From Hyperoplus lanceolatus (Eukaryota; Chordata; Actinopteri; Uranoscopiformes; Ammodytidae), in contig CM049408.1 of assembly GCA_026929865.2 (NCBI GenBank), positions 25,371,501-25,435,500 on the forward strand: 64,000 bases of DNA, in the 5' to 3' direction. The notes under the pieces were generated by a model. It did no database searches, had not been told where the DNA came from, and was given only the letters and a program-made list of their open reading frames with translations. How positions within the stretch are numbered: position 1 is the first letter of the stretch; each line of letters begins with the position of its first letter. Below, in pieces: positions 35,373 to 50,300 of this stretch. Position numbers and translations under genes: made by a program.

Positions 35373-38300
35373 ATGTCATCGTGGCTGGGTGGACTGGGCT
35401 CCGGCCTGGGCCAGTCTCTAGGACAGGTAGGCGGCAGTCTGTCCAACTTCACCGGACAGATATCCACCTTTACTAAGGACATGCTGCTGGAAGGAGTGGA
35501 GGAAGTAGGAGGTGAGTGTACTTCTCTTTTTGTGTGTTTTTCTCTCTCTAGTTACAGGGTTTCTACATATCTTTAAAGGCAGTGAATAAAAAGAGCTTAA
35601 CTTGTATCAAAACGTCTTGAATCTATCTGTTTTAAACAGTCAACATAGCAACATAAACAAAGATTAGAGCAATACAGGGTTCTTATAAATCGTTAGAAAG
35701 CCCTTGAAGGCATTGCTTAGTTAATCCAGAAAATAAGGTCTGTATTGGTTTCAACATTTCTTAAATCAACCTTTCAATAGTCATAACACAGCAAACACAA
35801 TATTTAGACTGTTATGACTCCATATTACCATTACTACTCTTGTCATTCTTGCTGTGGTACAATTTCTATATTTTCTTTAAACTTTCTACCTTTAAATATA
35901 TGTATTTTCCCTTGTGGATTAGTGGGTATATGTGTAAACATTACAACATGGAGAACTCATTTTCTGTTGTGGCTCTGTTAACACGGAATGAATGACTGTG
36001 TGCATGACAAGAATGTTTGTTTTGCTCAAGAGATATCAAAGTCAGCATCTTTTCTGAGTGACTGTTCTAGCTGCATTTTTTTCTGGATATTGAAGCTGAC
36101 AGGTGGGTGGTGCCTCTAAATACCCCCCCCCCCCTTCACACAAAAAATAAACCCCTTTTTAAATGTCGGTCCTGTATAGTTGCATATTTGTATAGGAAGG
36201 AAGGCCACATATCCAGTTCCACTTATGTGTGTCACGCTAACTGAACACACACTTTTACAGCCCAACTTTTTCCTGTCAGTAGCTTTATTCACCAAAGGTA
36301 AAGGAGTACATGGGAATTTGACGTGGTGTACAGGTCCTTTTAAAACAAGGATTTAAGTTAAAAAGATGAAAAAGTGGTCAGAAAAGCAAGACGGTAAATA
36401 AATAGGACACCATACTAACAGATAAGATGTTGTCTATTGTTTTGAAGGACATGAAATGTCCTTCAAAACAATAGACAAGCTTAAAAAGATTACTACTAAA
36501 AGATCACATAGCACTCTATGTAAGTACTGATAACTGTGGAATCCAATCAGAGTTTGTATCGCTTTAAAGGGGCCAGATAATTAACTTTTGGGGAAAGATT
36601 GAAGACATGTTGTGTGTTACAGTGCTTCTTAACAGTAGCGGCTTTCATTTAAAGTGATACTTTTGTTCTAGCTCTCCATTTATTTGTGTCAGTCAGTTCC
36701 CAGTTATCCTATCCTGCATACTTGTAAAGTGTGCATATTATTATGTGGTTCTTCCAGTTTTAAATGAAACCCACATACTTTGGTTGAACTTCAAAAAACC
36801 AGTCTATATTTTCAGAAATCAGGAGTTGTTCTATTTTCATACAGGCTTGTACAAGTACTTAAGTAGGTTAATTTCACCTCTATATGCGCTTGACATTGCC
36901 TGATCCAATTCAAAGTGGTTCATAGGGCTCATATCTCAAAATCCACAATTTACCCTGATGTTAGTCCACTGTGCGTAAGATGTAACATCTATGAAGCCTC
37001 TCTACTTCATATGTATTGGTTGTGCCCCAGCTTTAACAAAATCTGGGTAGAGGTCTTCCAAACATTATCTCAGGTGTTAAACATCAAGTTGGAACCAAAA
37101 CCTCTAATTGCACTTTTTGGGTTAACTGCAGTTAAGCGACGTACTATATCTTTTGCCTCTCTTCTGGCCCGGCGAACCATTCTGCTGAGGTGGAGGGAAC
37201 CTGTCCCGCCCACTCATACACAATGGCTGAGAGATGTTATGTCCTGTTGTTACAGCCATGTATAAGCCTCTGTCTGGGTATGTATGAAGTAAATATAGAG
37301 CTTTTATCAAAAGTGTGGCACTGGCATCACATTTGGCCAAATAAACAGAAAAGTACCATCAGTCTGAAGACATGGAGACAATCAGACAAGGACTGATAAA
37401 GTATTGACGCACAGAGAACTTTGGCCACAGATCTCCAACTCACTGCTCCAGTCAAACAGGCTGGCTGTGAAGCATTTTTCAGGCTGGGCCTTAACATCTG
37501 AAATTCAAGTACATTTATTTGAATAAAGATCTAAGCTATATGTTCCTGTAGGCTACAGTTTGGGGTATGTGTGCGTGTGTGTGTATGTGAAGTGCTGACT
37601 GTTGTGTGTTGGCTAAGCCTTGTCCAGCTGTTATGATCACATAGCTCTAACAAGATCTCTAGAAATGACGGTGGCCTGCCCAGTCATGTATGTTTTTTTG
37701 TCATGTGATTCAGGTTTAGCAGATCTGTGTGTTAGTGTGAGACAAAGTTAGAAAAAAGGGAAGAAAAGTCACCACTTGGTAATTACTGTAGTAGTAACTT
37801 AGTACTTAATCTGCTCTGTGCCATTGTAAATACACTTGAAGGGCATTTCCTATTTGGCTTGGTCATGATATGCTCACTGTGGCCTTGTTGTTATACGTAT
37901 GTCCCATACTATTTTTTTTTACATGTTTCTGCAGATGCTGCGACAGAACTGCACGTGTCCAATAACAGGTTGGCTGAAGTGGAGTCTGCTTTTGCCTCTC
38001 AGAGATCTGAGGTGAGAATATTTTTTACTTACGTATCATATCAGTGCCATAAAACATAAAATAATATTTACTTATTAATCATTAATTCAACCTACTAAAA
38101 GTTATAGTCTGATGAAATTCTGATTTATCTGATTCCACTGTGTCACAATGGATTGGATTGGATTTATATAGCGCTTTTCAAGGCACTCAAAGACGCTTTA
38201 CAGGGTTCCAGGTTCCATTCATTCACACACAGTCATACTGGTGGTGGTAAACTATGATTGTAGCCACACTGACGGAAGCGTGGTTGCCATTCAGTCCGAC

Positions 38301-41300
38301 CACCACCTCAAACATACAGCAGTCATACACATTCACACCAGGCAAGGTGGGTGAAGTGTCTTGCCCAGGGATACAACAACCATGACACAGGTGGCAGAGC
38401 GGGGATCGAACCTCCAACCCATGGATCATTGGCCAACCCGCTCTACCACCTGAGCCACGGTAGTACAGATGGACACAGTAACTCATTGAGAGTCAATCCC
38501 ACATGCATCATCCTTTTGCTGTGACTACTCACTGTGTTAATGTGTATTCATTTCTAGAAAAATTTGTCTTGTACAAATTTGATATATGGTGCTTTGCTTT
38601 TTGACTAAAGGCTATAGTACCCAAAAACTTCTTGAACTTTTTTAAAAATTAAACTTAGTATTTGTGACTGTAGAAACGGGTTTACAGCTGAGAGCCACAG
38701 AGAGATTAACAATATAATTTGTTATTTTCAAGGAATTTGTTGATGATACGCTTAGCCTCATGTGGATGGGCGTATATCACTGTGTTAATAAGCCGAAGAG
38801 CCCTTTAGCGTCTCACTTAGCTCTAGCTGCTCTGTAATTGACTGCGACGTCTGACCTCTGACAACCTTTCTGTAAAGTAGACAAGAGAATGTTCATTTCC
38901 TGCATATTTCTCTGTGTTATTGACTTCTTCCCTTCTCTCTCTCTGCGTTGCAGTATGACAGATTGAGAAAGCTCAATGCCGAGCTGGAGGAGAAGTTGGA
39001 GGCGTCAGAGATCCAGATTAAAGGACAGTCTGCGGAGTACCGAACTCTACTGCAACAGAAAGATGTACGTACATTTGAGTTTATAATTAGATGATTCTGA
39101 TAATAGGATCTGCATCTCTGTGCATATGGTTGATGAACATTTCCAAAGGTGGTTAGAAGATTCAAATATGTTTTCATATCCACATTTACAACGTACTGTA
39201 CATGAATGAAAATGATCATAAACAGTCAGTCCAAAAACATACACAGAATCATTGAAAATATAATCAAACAGAATGGGAAAAACTGTTTTTCATGAATGGA
39301 TGTTTTGTCGTTTTTGTTTTGTCAGTCCAGTTTCACTCTTGGGCTGTAACATTAAGAAGAATATGGATGTGAAGCTCATATCAGTTGTCATTATGATAGA
39401 ATCCTAATATGTGTTTGTGTTTCCCAGGTTGAGATCAGCCTCCTGAAAGCGCGGCAGAGTGGACTCCAGGAAGAGTTCCAGAACCTGCAGCATTCCACTC
39501 AGTCTTCCTCGGTCGGCGCGGCGATGCTTCCCATCACCACGACAACCTCCACCACTACTTCCTCCTCTGCTTCCTCCTTCATGTCCCGCCCCTCGGGGTC
39601 ACACCAGGGTTTCCACGGAGACGAGGTGGACCTTAGCGACGTGCTGTGGTCGCAGCAGGAGATCAACCGGCTCTCCAGTGAAGTCATGCGTCTGGAGGCA
39701 GAGGTGTCTCACTGGAGGAGGATGGATCAGGTAATGATGAGGAGAATTTGACAATATATGCCGTATATATATTATTTATTTATTTGATTTTTATCTTACC
39801 AGGCAAGTCATTAAGAATACATTCTTATTAACAAACATGACCTGGCAGGATAGATGGTTGTTTATGGTAGTTGAAGTTGGGTCATTCAGTTAAAGGAATA
39901 GTTCTAACAAATTGAGAAATAAACATATTCATTTCTTTGCTTAATTTTGTATTTCAGGCATCAACAGCTTCAGGAAATGGAAACGGCGACCAGGGTGAAA
40001 TCGTCAAACTCCAAAGAACTATCAAGGTAAAAAATTAATTGTTGCCAAAATAAATTGTATTTTACATTAGAACCTAAATCTTGAAGCCTCTGTTATGAAA
40101 ATTGTTCCTGCTTCTTTGTAACAGGAGCTGCGAGAGGAGATGAGTCGAGAGGTGGATGAACATCAGCACGAGCTGGCGGCGCTGCAGGACGCACAGAGAC
40201 AGAAGATGTCCGACATCGCCCGCAGACACAGAGAGGAGCTGGCAGAGTACGAGGAGAGGATAGAGGAGCTGGAGGAACAAAGCCCAACTGGTGAGTCCAA
40301 CCTTGGGATTTGTTGTTTTAGTTTAAAGTTATAGTGCGTAACTTTTGTTGCCCCCATGAGGAATTCTGAATTATTACAACAACACTGTCTGCGCATCTAC
40401 ATGAGGTAAGCCTTCGGTGATCGGCCATGGATTTTATTCCTTCTGCTGTACGTCCAGGTTTTATTCTTAGCAGTACAATCAAAAATGTAAACATTACGTA
40501 GGCACTTCTGATTTTATCTGAGCTCCTGCGCAAGTGTCGGGGGGTGACACCAGTTTCAGAACGCTGCCATACTGAGAAATACAGTGAGAGTTTTGTGGAG
40601 GTGATAGGATCAACTTTGTGTGAACTCGTTCGGCGATGGCTTGATTTTAACATTAATTTATTTATAAAAGTTACGCAGTTACTTAGCTTCAAGTCACCTT
40701 TGCCAGAGTCAAAACTATAACAGTTACAGTGGTTCAAATCAGACACAACAAACATACTTAACTCTTTCAAATCCTTCTCCCCAGGCTTTGTTCAGGCCAC
40801 TTCTCCATTAGAATCCTCCAAACTGCCTGAGCTCCAGAGAAGCATCAGCTCTCTTCAGGAGGCAACGGCTGAGCGTGAGCAGCAGCTTGTGGATCTTTCT
40901 GCTCTGTTGGAGGAGGCTCGGGGCAAAGAGGCCGCGCTGCAGCAGGAGAGAGACGACGTCCAGGAGGAAAATGCCGCTTTGCTTCAGAACTACACGCGGC
41001 TTCAGGCCTCCGTCACTGAGCTGCAGACGAGGGTTCAGGAGCAGGAAGGGAAAGCTCTGCAGAAAGCCCAGCTAGACCAAGAGATCCAGGGGTTGAGGAC
41101 AAAGCTAGAAGGTATGCTGTCACTTTTTTAATGTCCGATGTGTAATGTTTTTGCATTCAAACTTCAAATTATGACATGTTATATATGAGTTATGTGTACA
41201 TCAGAAATATTTCCATACATTTTCAAAATCAGAGAAAATGATTCATTTGAATAAAGTAACGCACTGTTTCACTAGCAGGTTGTGCGTTTAAAATAACTTT

Positions 41301-44300
41301 ATTACAGCTGATTAGTATTGCGGTTTCTCATCTGCTTAATTAGTGATGTCAAAAATTCACTTTACTAAAGTCTAGTCAATAATGCATAGACACAGAATAT
41401 TGTGATGGACTCCCTACTATAAACCAAAAGGTTGTTTCCTCATCGTGATTAATTTGCTTTTCCTTTGCAGCTGCAGAAAAAGAAATAGAGAGTCTGAAGA
41501 GCCGGTCTGAGGTAAGTGTGAATATAAATCATTAACCATACATTACATTAAATATGTATAATGTATGTATTGGTAGGTTTTTAATAATTAATATAATAAC
41601 CTCTCTAACTTTTTATTTTTTAATAATTAGGCCGAACCAAAGGAGGAAGTTGAGCATGCAGACATCTTAGAACTCAATACCATTATTGGGACATTGAGAC
41701 AAGAAAAGGAGGTTTTGGAACAAGAAAAGGTTTGTTTTTTCATCTGTCATAACCTTATTGATTGTAACTGCTAATATCTGTGCATCTCACAAGTATGCGT
41801 TAAGCTATTGGTTATACAGAACAATTCAGAGTTTATTTACACTTGCAAATGTAATTCTTAATTTTCATGCTTTTTTCACAGCTTAATCTGCAAGAAAGAC
41901 TAAAAGAGGCAGAAGAAAAGACAGTAAGCAATAAGGAAGGTGATTGTGATGACACTGAGTCAGTGGAGGATCTGAGGATGGAGCTGCAGAGGAGAGAAAA
42001 GGTTCTGAGGAACACTGAAGAAGAACGAGACACTCTGATGTCTGAGCTGGAGGAACTCGACCGGCAAAACCAGGAAGCAACACAGGTATGAATGACCACC
42101 AGTGGCCTGTTTATTTGTATAAAACTTGTCAAAATCAGCAATTACAAAGGCGGAGGAGGAAGTAAAAAATTCAGGTCAAATAGTAATGAATACATTTTTA
42201 ACAAACCTATGTACACATATATTTGTTTATTTAATGGAGACAATGCATATTTATTAACACCAGGATCAAAAGTACAAGACGTAAACATGACAGCAAAAAT
42301 GCTCATTTACATCTGTAGTCCCTAAGCAGGTGACAAAAACAGAAACATTACATGTAATATTAAACAAACACACACGCAGAAGACTCATAGATCACTAACA
42401 CATACTTAGAGATTTTCCTGTACACAAAAACCAAGCCACAAACATGGAAAAGTAGGATTCTTTAAAAGAAATCAATGTAGAAACCCGTCACAACAACACA
42501 TAATAAGGACATTTTGAACAATTTATTGACTCTCATTTCGTCTGTATTTTTCTATGTGTAGCATCTGATCTCGGTGAAGGAGCAGCTATCTGGACAGCTG
42601 AAAACTACAGAAACCGAACTGTCTAGACTGACTGCAGAACTCAACACAACCAAAGACCAGAAGAATAAACTAGAACAAGAGCTGGAGACCCAAAAAGAGA
42701 AAGTTAGCCAGAGCGCTTTCACCTTAAACGATCTACACATGGGCCGACAGCAGCTCGAAGGGACGGTGAACGAACTTAAAAACAAATTGTCCCAGGCACA
42801 CGAGCAAAGCAAGGATACACGTAGAGAAATCACAGCACTTAAAAATACTTTGCAGGAGAGAGAAGAGCAATTGACTGATGCCAAAGCGGAGTTGGATCAA
42901 GCAGGAGATAGAGGGCCTAAAGAAATGCTAGTAGAGGATGATGGGAAGTTGTCGGAACTTAGAAAAGAATTGGATGATTTGAAGAGATCTCATGAGAAGG
43001 TGATGTCAGAAGACTACGAGCTCAAGATGGAGTACAGGAAGTTGAAGTCAGAAGGGGAACAATCTTTGGGTAAAGTTGAGGAATTGACCAAGCAAATGAA
43101 GGAAAGCCAGGCGTCTCTGAACAGGACCGTACGGGAAAAGGAGACTAGAATCGAAGCTTTGAAACTAGAGAAAACCCAACTAGAAGGTGAATTAAGGCAG
43201 GCTGAGAGCACGCTAGCAGGACAGTCGAAACAATACCAGAAGACCATCGAGGACTTGACCAGGGCCCGGTCTATGGATGCTTCTGCTTTACAAACAGAGC
43301 ACGAACGCACCATCAAACTCAACCAAGAGAAAGACATGGAAATAGCCCAGCTCCGGAGGGACGTGGAGCAGATCGCATCCGACCACAGAGACACCAATGA
43401 AATGCTCTCGATCACTGTCTCTGGGCAGAAGCAGCTGACCGATTTGCTTCAGGAGAAGGATAGCTTTATGGAGACGTTGAAACAAAACGCATCAGAGTTA
43501 CAAGCGGAAATGGAGAATAGCATATCGGTCGCGACTAAGGAAGCGGAAGCTCTTAAGCAGGTGGTAGAAGAGAAGGATAGACAGTTGGGAGGTATGAAAG
43601 AGGAGAACAGTCATTTGAAAGAAGAGATTGATAGATTGAGCGATCAACAGAGCAGACCACAGTCTTTATCCGAACCCAGGACATTAGACATCATGACGGA
43701 GCTCGAAACAGAGATCACACAGCTGAAGTCTTCCAGGAACAGACTTGAAGAGGAGATCCAGAATCTTAGGGGAACCACAGAAGAACAGCAGGCCTCTATT
43801 CTAATATCTCAGCAGTCTATACAGGCCCAGCAAAGTGAACTTGACCAGGCCCACTCTCGAAATCAGCAAACAACGCTGAATTACGATAGACTCATCCACG
43901 CCAGAGATGAGGAGATATCGCACCTACAGCAGACCCTGGATCAGCTCAGCGAGAGTCGAGGTGGGAGACAAGGGGAGGTCATCCTGGAGGAGGAGAAGAC
44001 CCAGAATCTCAATCAGGAGAACGACAACGAGAAACATGACCTGTCCAAGGTGGAGATAGAGAAGCTGGTGAGAGGAATCAAGGAGAAAGAGATTGAGATC
44101 AGCCAGTTGAATGAGAAGAATGTGTCGCTGGCCAAACAGGTGGATCAGCTGGTGGTGTCCAGGGATGAAGTGGGCAAGCTGTCCCAGATGATCATGCAGA
44201 AGGTAAACTCAAGACCCGCCTGTAAATTCTATTTATTCAATTGAATTAGTATTTTATCTGATTTTCTTCAGATTTTTATGAATTTTATAAAATGTATTAA

Positions 44301-47300
44301 TTAATTAATAATGTTTATAATTTATTGTATATTATATTTTTATTTTATTTATTACTATTATGTTTATTTAGGCATTTATTTGAATTGTATTTATTTAACT
44401 ATAGCTGTGTCTGAAATCGCGCACTTCTGTACTTACACTTACTTTTTTGAGTGCACTTTGCGCAAAACCGGAGAGTGTGCCAAAATGCAGTGCACTGTAA
44501 GTTCCTCGGCCGTGCACTCAAAACGGTCTAAAACTTGAGTGTGGAGCGATGGACACTTTCCACACTCAACGGCCGCCATCTTGCCTACGTAGCGGAGAGG
44601 ACGGGACATTAAAATCAAAATAGACGATCTTGAAGCAACCGTGGAGACAGACGCGCTCTACAAAAGTTAAATTACACATTGTTTTTGTTTTTCCGCGATT
44701 TATGTTCTTGTTTTGGCTATCGGTAACACAAGCAGAAAAAAATACCACTGAAGAAGAACCGTCAAAATGCAAAGTCATTTCCGGTAGGTGCGCGACGGCA
44801 GTTGGGACAGTGCACTGTAGAAATGAGAGCACTGCATCTATAAGTAAGTGTACTGTAGGGATAATAAAGTGCACTCAACGTAAGTGCACTTACCTAAGTG
44901 TGCGATTTCAGACACAGCATATATTTATTTATATAGTCTCTTATTAGTCTTTTTTTCTCCTTACTCATATTTGATCTTTTTTGTATTTTGTATTTATCTA
45001 CTGACTCCTAGTATTGATGTTTTATTTCATTATTATTTATTCATTTATTTATGTTTATCGGCATTCTCTAACATTAATTTACTTCAACTACTCGGAGTTT
45101 AGCCTCTTTTTGTGCTATGTTTTCTGTGCATGAAAAGTGATCTATAACTAAAGTTTGATTTGATTTGTAGGACCTGGAGATCCAGGCACTTCATGCCCGA
45201 GTGTCCATGTTGGGCGGTGGAGGCCACAGCCAGGACGTGATGTTCCTCCAGCAGCAGCTTCAGGCGTACGCCGTGGAGAGAGAACAAGTCCTCTCTGTGC
45301 TCAATGAGAAAACCAGAGAGAACAGCCAGCTGCGCTCTGACTACCACCGCATCATGGACATCATGTCAGGGAAGGAGGCCGCGCTGCTCAAGCTCCAGCA
45401 AGAGAACCAACGTCTCTACAACATGAGCGATCCCTCTGGAAGCCAAGAAATGTTCAAGGAAACCATCCAGAACCTGTCCCGCATCATAAGAGAGAAGGAT
45501 ATTGAGATTGACGCGTTGACCCAGAAGTGCCAGACCCTTGTTACCGTCCTGCAGGCCTCAGGAGGGGAGATGGGTGCTGGGTCAGGAGGCGTCAGCAGCA
45601 ACCAGTTTGAGGAGCTTCTGCACGAGAGAGACACGTTAAAGCAACAAGTGAAGAAGATGGAGGAGTGGAAGCAGCAGGTGATTAGGGGTGGGAAGGTTTG
45701 GGTTAAAATATGAGAGAGATTATTTTATCAAGGCAGTTTTCCATCATCAGAATTTGGAAATTGTGATTTGGAAAAGCTGTCCTACAAGGCTTATTATACA
45801 AAATATAATTTTGTAACTGTTGTCTGCCATGTTCCATTTAAGTGACGGGAAAGAGAACTACAAAAATAATACCTGATGAAAAAAAGATATACAGGGCTGC
45901 TCATGAAAGAAAAAACCGACACACAATTTTGAAATTGAATGTAATCTAATCTTTACTTTTTCAGGACACCTCAGAACTTTTTTTTTTGTGTTTCGCTAAT
46001 AAATACATTTTGTAAAAAACTAAATTAATTCAAAAAGGATGTTTGCTTACATTATTTTTTTAAATCCTAACACATTTACTGATTACTGAAGTTTTAGTGC
46101 TGTTTTCAAAGTTGAAAGCATGATATGTTAATTATCATGATAGTTTCGTTAATTACAATTATTATGGCCAGGAATAATCCTGACATGGAAATGTAATGTT
46201 TGTCCTGTCCCTACTACAGGTGATCACCACCGTCAAGAACATGCAGCACGAGTCGGCTCAGCTGCAGGAGGAGCTGATCAAACTGCAGGGCCAGGTGTCT
46301 GCAGACAGCGACTGCAGCTCCAAGCTAACCGTGGACTACACTAGACTGATACAGAGCTATGAGATGAAGGAACGGAGGTTGGGAAGTCTTAGTCAAGAGC
46401 TTGCTCAAGTCCAGCAGACCATCACCAAACTTAGCACTACCAAGGACGTCCTGTTGGGGAAACTAGACAGCGTAGCACAGGCTCCTGAAGTCGCTCAATC
46501 TAGTGGAAGTTCTCCCACACTCAAAACGGAAGTTCAAAGCCTCCAGACGTCTCCATCGGAAAGCAATGAGAAAGTGATGGAAGAGCTTGAAAGATTGAGA
46601 GCGCAACTGGCAGAGAGAGAGAATATTATCAGGACTATTCAGGAGAATAACCAGCGTCTCTCCAACTCAGCGTCCTTCTCCGAAGGAGAGCAGAGAACTC
46701 AAGCCGAGGAGGTCCGGCAGATCAGGGAGAGAATGGAGGCCATGCAAAGGTTTGTGAGGAGTATTGAAGTTACTTTAATTTTTATTTGCTTGTGTTTTTT
46801 CTGTTTCTGATTATTTTCTGTATCTATTGAATTGTATAAGTTTATATGTTTGTTATCTCTGAAATCGTTATAAAAAAGGTCCGTAATGGAGAAAGACCTG
46901 CTCATCAAAACCAAAGGGGACCAGCTCGGTCACGTCAGCGAGTCGCTACGCAACCGTGACCACGACAACGAGGTTCTGAAGCAGGCCGTCACCAACCTGA
47001 AAGAGCGAGCGCTGATTCTGGAGGTGGACGGGAGGAAGCTGAAGGAGGAGAACGAGGCGGTGGCCGCGCGATCTAGAGAGAAAGAGTCTGAGTTCAGAGC
47101 GCTGCAGGAAACCAACATGCAGGTCTCCCTCCTGCTCAGAGAGAAGGAATTTGAACTGGGAGCGGTCAGCGAGAAGGCTGCCACCGTGGAGAGGATGCTC
47201 AAAGACAAGGATCAGGTCAGTGGGAAGCTTGGAATTCTGGGGTTTTAAGGTTGTTTCTCTTGAAGCTGCAGTGTGTATATTGGCGTCATCTAGTGGTGAA

Positions 47301-50300
47301 AGTCCTAGATTGCAATGCTGCCTTGTTACCCCTTCCCGTTCTGAGAATTTACACATTGTTTTCATATGAAAGGCTTGTTCCAAAGTAAAAAAAAATGCTT
47401 TTATTTTCAAGTTATTATACACTAATTGAACCATTCTTAATATTATATTCCATTTCTACAGAGTCTGTTCTAAAAAACGCCAATTCCATTACACACTGCA
47501 CCTTTTTAAGTGAAAAAAAGAAAACACAACACATTTTAAACTGTTTGTGTTTGGATTACTACCAATACTTCTTGATAGCAAAATGTATTCATCAAAGTCA
47601 TTTTAGATTTTGTTTTGCCCTTTATTCTTTAAATAGTTCCATGTATGATTTACTGTGTTTTCCATGTGATCCAGGGTAAGACCGGTGAGTTGAATCAACT
47701 CCTGAACGAGATGAAGTCCATGCAGGACAAGGCAGTGCAGTTCCAGCAGGAGAGGGACCAGGTGATGATGGCACTCAAGCAAAAGCAAATGGAGACCACT
47801 GCAGTACAATCTGAGGTAGGACCGCAGATAATGTTCTCTCACTATTGTTTCATCCTTACTGTGAAGGTATTGTATATGTGTTTGATAACTGCTGGGATTT
47901 ATACTGTATACAAGACAATTTCAACGCCAGTGTTTCTGGCAACTTTTCTTGTGTGGTGAAAATGTTTATATGTCAACTATAAGATACTTGTTTATTACGT
48001 CAGAAGAAGACATCTATGTTAAATGTAGACCCAATATATAGGCTTTACATTTCCCAACAGATCACATGCACAAGTCAGTGAAAAAGATGCACAATTTGAT
48101 AGATGTTTCATATTGTAAAATCACTGTTTGTTCAATGTTTTCAATGTTTTTGTTTTCTTCACAGCTTCAGCATATGAGAGATAAAGAACAGCGTCTGAAC
48201 TTGGAGTTGGAGCGGTTACGTAATCACCTCTTGGAGATTGAGGATTCATACACGAGAGAAGCGGTTGCTGCAGAGGACAGGGAGACAGAACTACGGAGGA
48301 GAGTGGCACTGCTGGACGACAGACTGGCCACTTCCTCCAGTGCTGTGGAGAAATCCAGGTTAGTTACAAATAAAGCCAGTAGGTATATCACTGAACACTT
48401 TCACTGTGTTTAAACTGCTGTCATGTGACTCCAACAGTGTGTAAGCATTGCCATACCAAAAAGTAAAGAGAGAGTTTTGTGGGTATGATAGGCTCTATGG
48501 TCTTTGTGTTTACTCATTTGGCTATGGCATGAATGTAAAGGACATTCAATTATATAAAAAGGTTACGGAGTACAGTTTTCAATCATTACATTTCAACTTT
48601 TATTCCTGTTTTGTCCCTGCCTCCAGCCAACAGGCCAGCATGCAGGTGGAGTCTCTTCAGGAGCAGTTGAGCGGAGTGGTGAAGCAGAGGGACGAGGCTC
48701 TCATCCGTCTCAGAACCTCTCAGGAGCAGGTCAACCAGTATGCAGTGTCTCTGTCCAACCTGCAGATGGTGCTAGAGCAGTTCCAACAAGGCAAGTTTAA
48801 TGCTTCAACCATATTACTCTTTTTTTAATATACTTTATTGTAGGAGCAAAAATAGGTTATCATCTTAATACATTATTGTTCTATAATTTTTTAAAGTGCA
48901 AAAAATAAGAAAAAAAACGTTATATTACATTGATAAATGCATATTATTCTTAATTTGTTTAATCCATGACTTGGTTGTATTTTGATGTTTTTTTTTCTAA
49001 AATAATAAAAACTTGTGGTAGCAGTAACAGTCTGTATGTGCAGACAGGCAAATAGATTGTATTAAAACTGTTATTGCCTCTTACCCTTTCAGAAGAGAAA
49101 GCCATGTATTCATCAGAGCTTGATAAGTACAAGAGGGAGAAGGAGGAATGGAGAAGAAAAGCTCTCAGGCTGGAAGAGCAAGCATCTTCACTCCAGGTAA
49201 ACAATCAACTGATAACTGATCAGAGTGTTCATTCACTTTATTTATATCCAACATGTGGGTTCAACAGCAGGCCCACAAAATGAACACATAAGCTGAAGCT
49301 ATAGTTGTATTAAAGGTGGATTCAGCGATTCTGGAGAATGCTTGTTAGCAAAATCACTTTTGTTAAAATCAGCAAATATTGACTTCATTGATATTGAATA
49401 TATGATCTGTTACCTGTCCTTACTGTGCGCGCCGAAAATAAATTCAGTTTTGATTAGGGCTGTCAAATTAACGCGTTAATTTTGATTAATTAATCACAGA
49501 AAAATTAACGTGATTAAAAAAATTAACGCAGATTAATCGCACTTCTAAAATGCCCTTTGACCCGGTGCAAAAGTGGTGCGCAGATGCACCCTGTAGCTTG
49601 CAGACATGGCCCGCACGGGTAAAAGGGAGAAAAGTAAAGAGAGAAGGGGTTGAGGGCTCTATGGACGGTTTATGGGATGCTTCGGGCAAATAAGCATGAA
49701 GGTAGGAAGACATCTTACTTTATTCTCCGCAGTATCTGTGCATTATTGATTTAGTGGGTGCAACAATAGGTTAAAAACAGTATCTCTCGATCTTCCTCCG
49801 TGTGTCTCAATTTTGTTTGCTAGCTGTCTCGTCTCCGCATAAACGGACACCCGCCCCGTGTGTGTCATTATTTTTGCCTATGACGACGATGGTGAATGAA
49901 TCGGCTCAGTTGTGGGAGATGGAAAGTCGTCATTTAGTCTGCTTGTTTTTTTTTGAGAAAATTTGGCGCTAGTTCCTAATTTTCATATAGAAACCTGACT
50001 GAGGGGAGGAGACAGAAGTTACGAGAGACGGAGAGCGAGAGAGAGAGAAACAAACTGTAGTAGGCTATACAGCTGTATATAAACAGGCATAAAAGTGTCA
50101 TAAAAGTATGCGATTAATTTAGATTAATTAATCACAGAGCCTGTAATTAATTAGATTAATTTTTTTAATCGCTTGACAGCCCTAGTTTTGATATAAACCC
50201 TTAGTTCTGTGATCGGGCATGTTGTTAGCTACGGTGGCATACCACATGAGAAGAATATATTTGCTGATTTTGACAAAAAGGTTTTTCAACAACAAGTGTT

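Noticed and set aside
39499-40396. Ser- and Thr-rich antisense frames over trip11 exons 4-6
   Set aside because: They arise from coding-strand repeats of ACC/TCC codons in trip11.
43014-43415. Antisense frames of 60-130 residues across the large trip11 exon and others
   Set aside because: They are shadows of the coiled-coil reading frame on the opposite strand.
44630-44947. 105-residue frame in a trip11 intron
   Set aside because: It falls within a terminal-inverted-repeat element and has no splice or family support.
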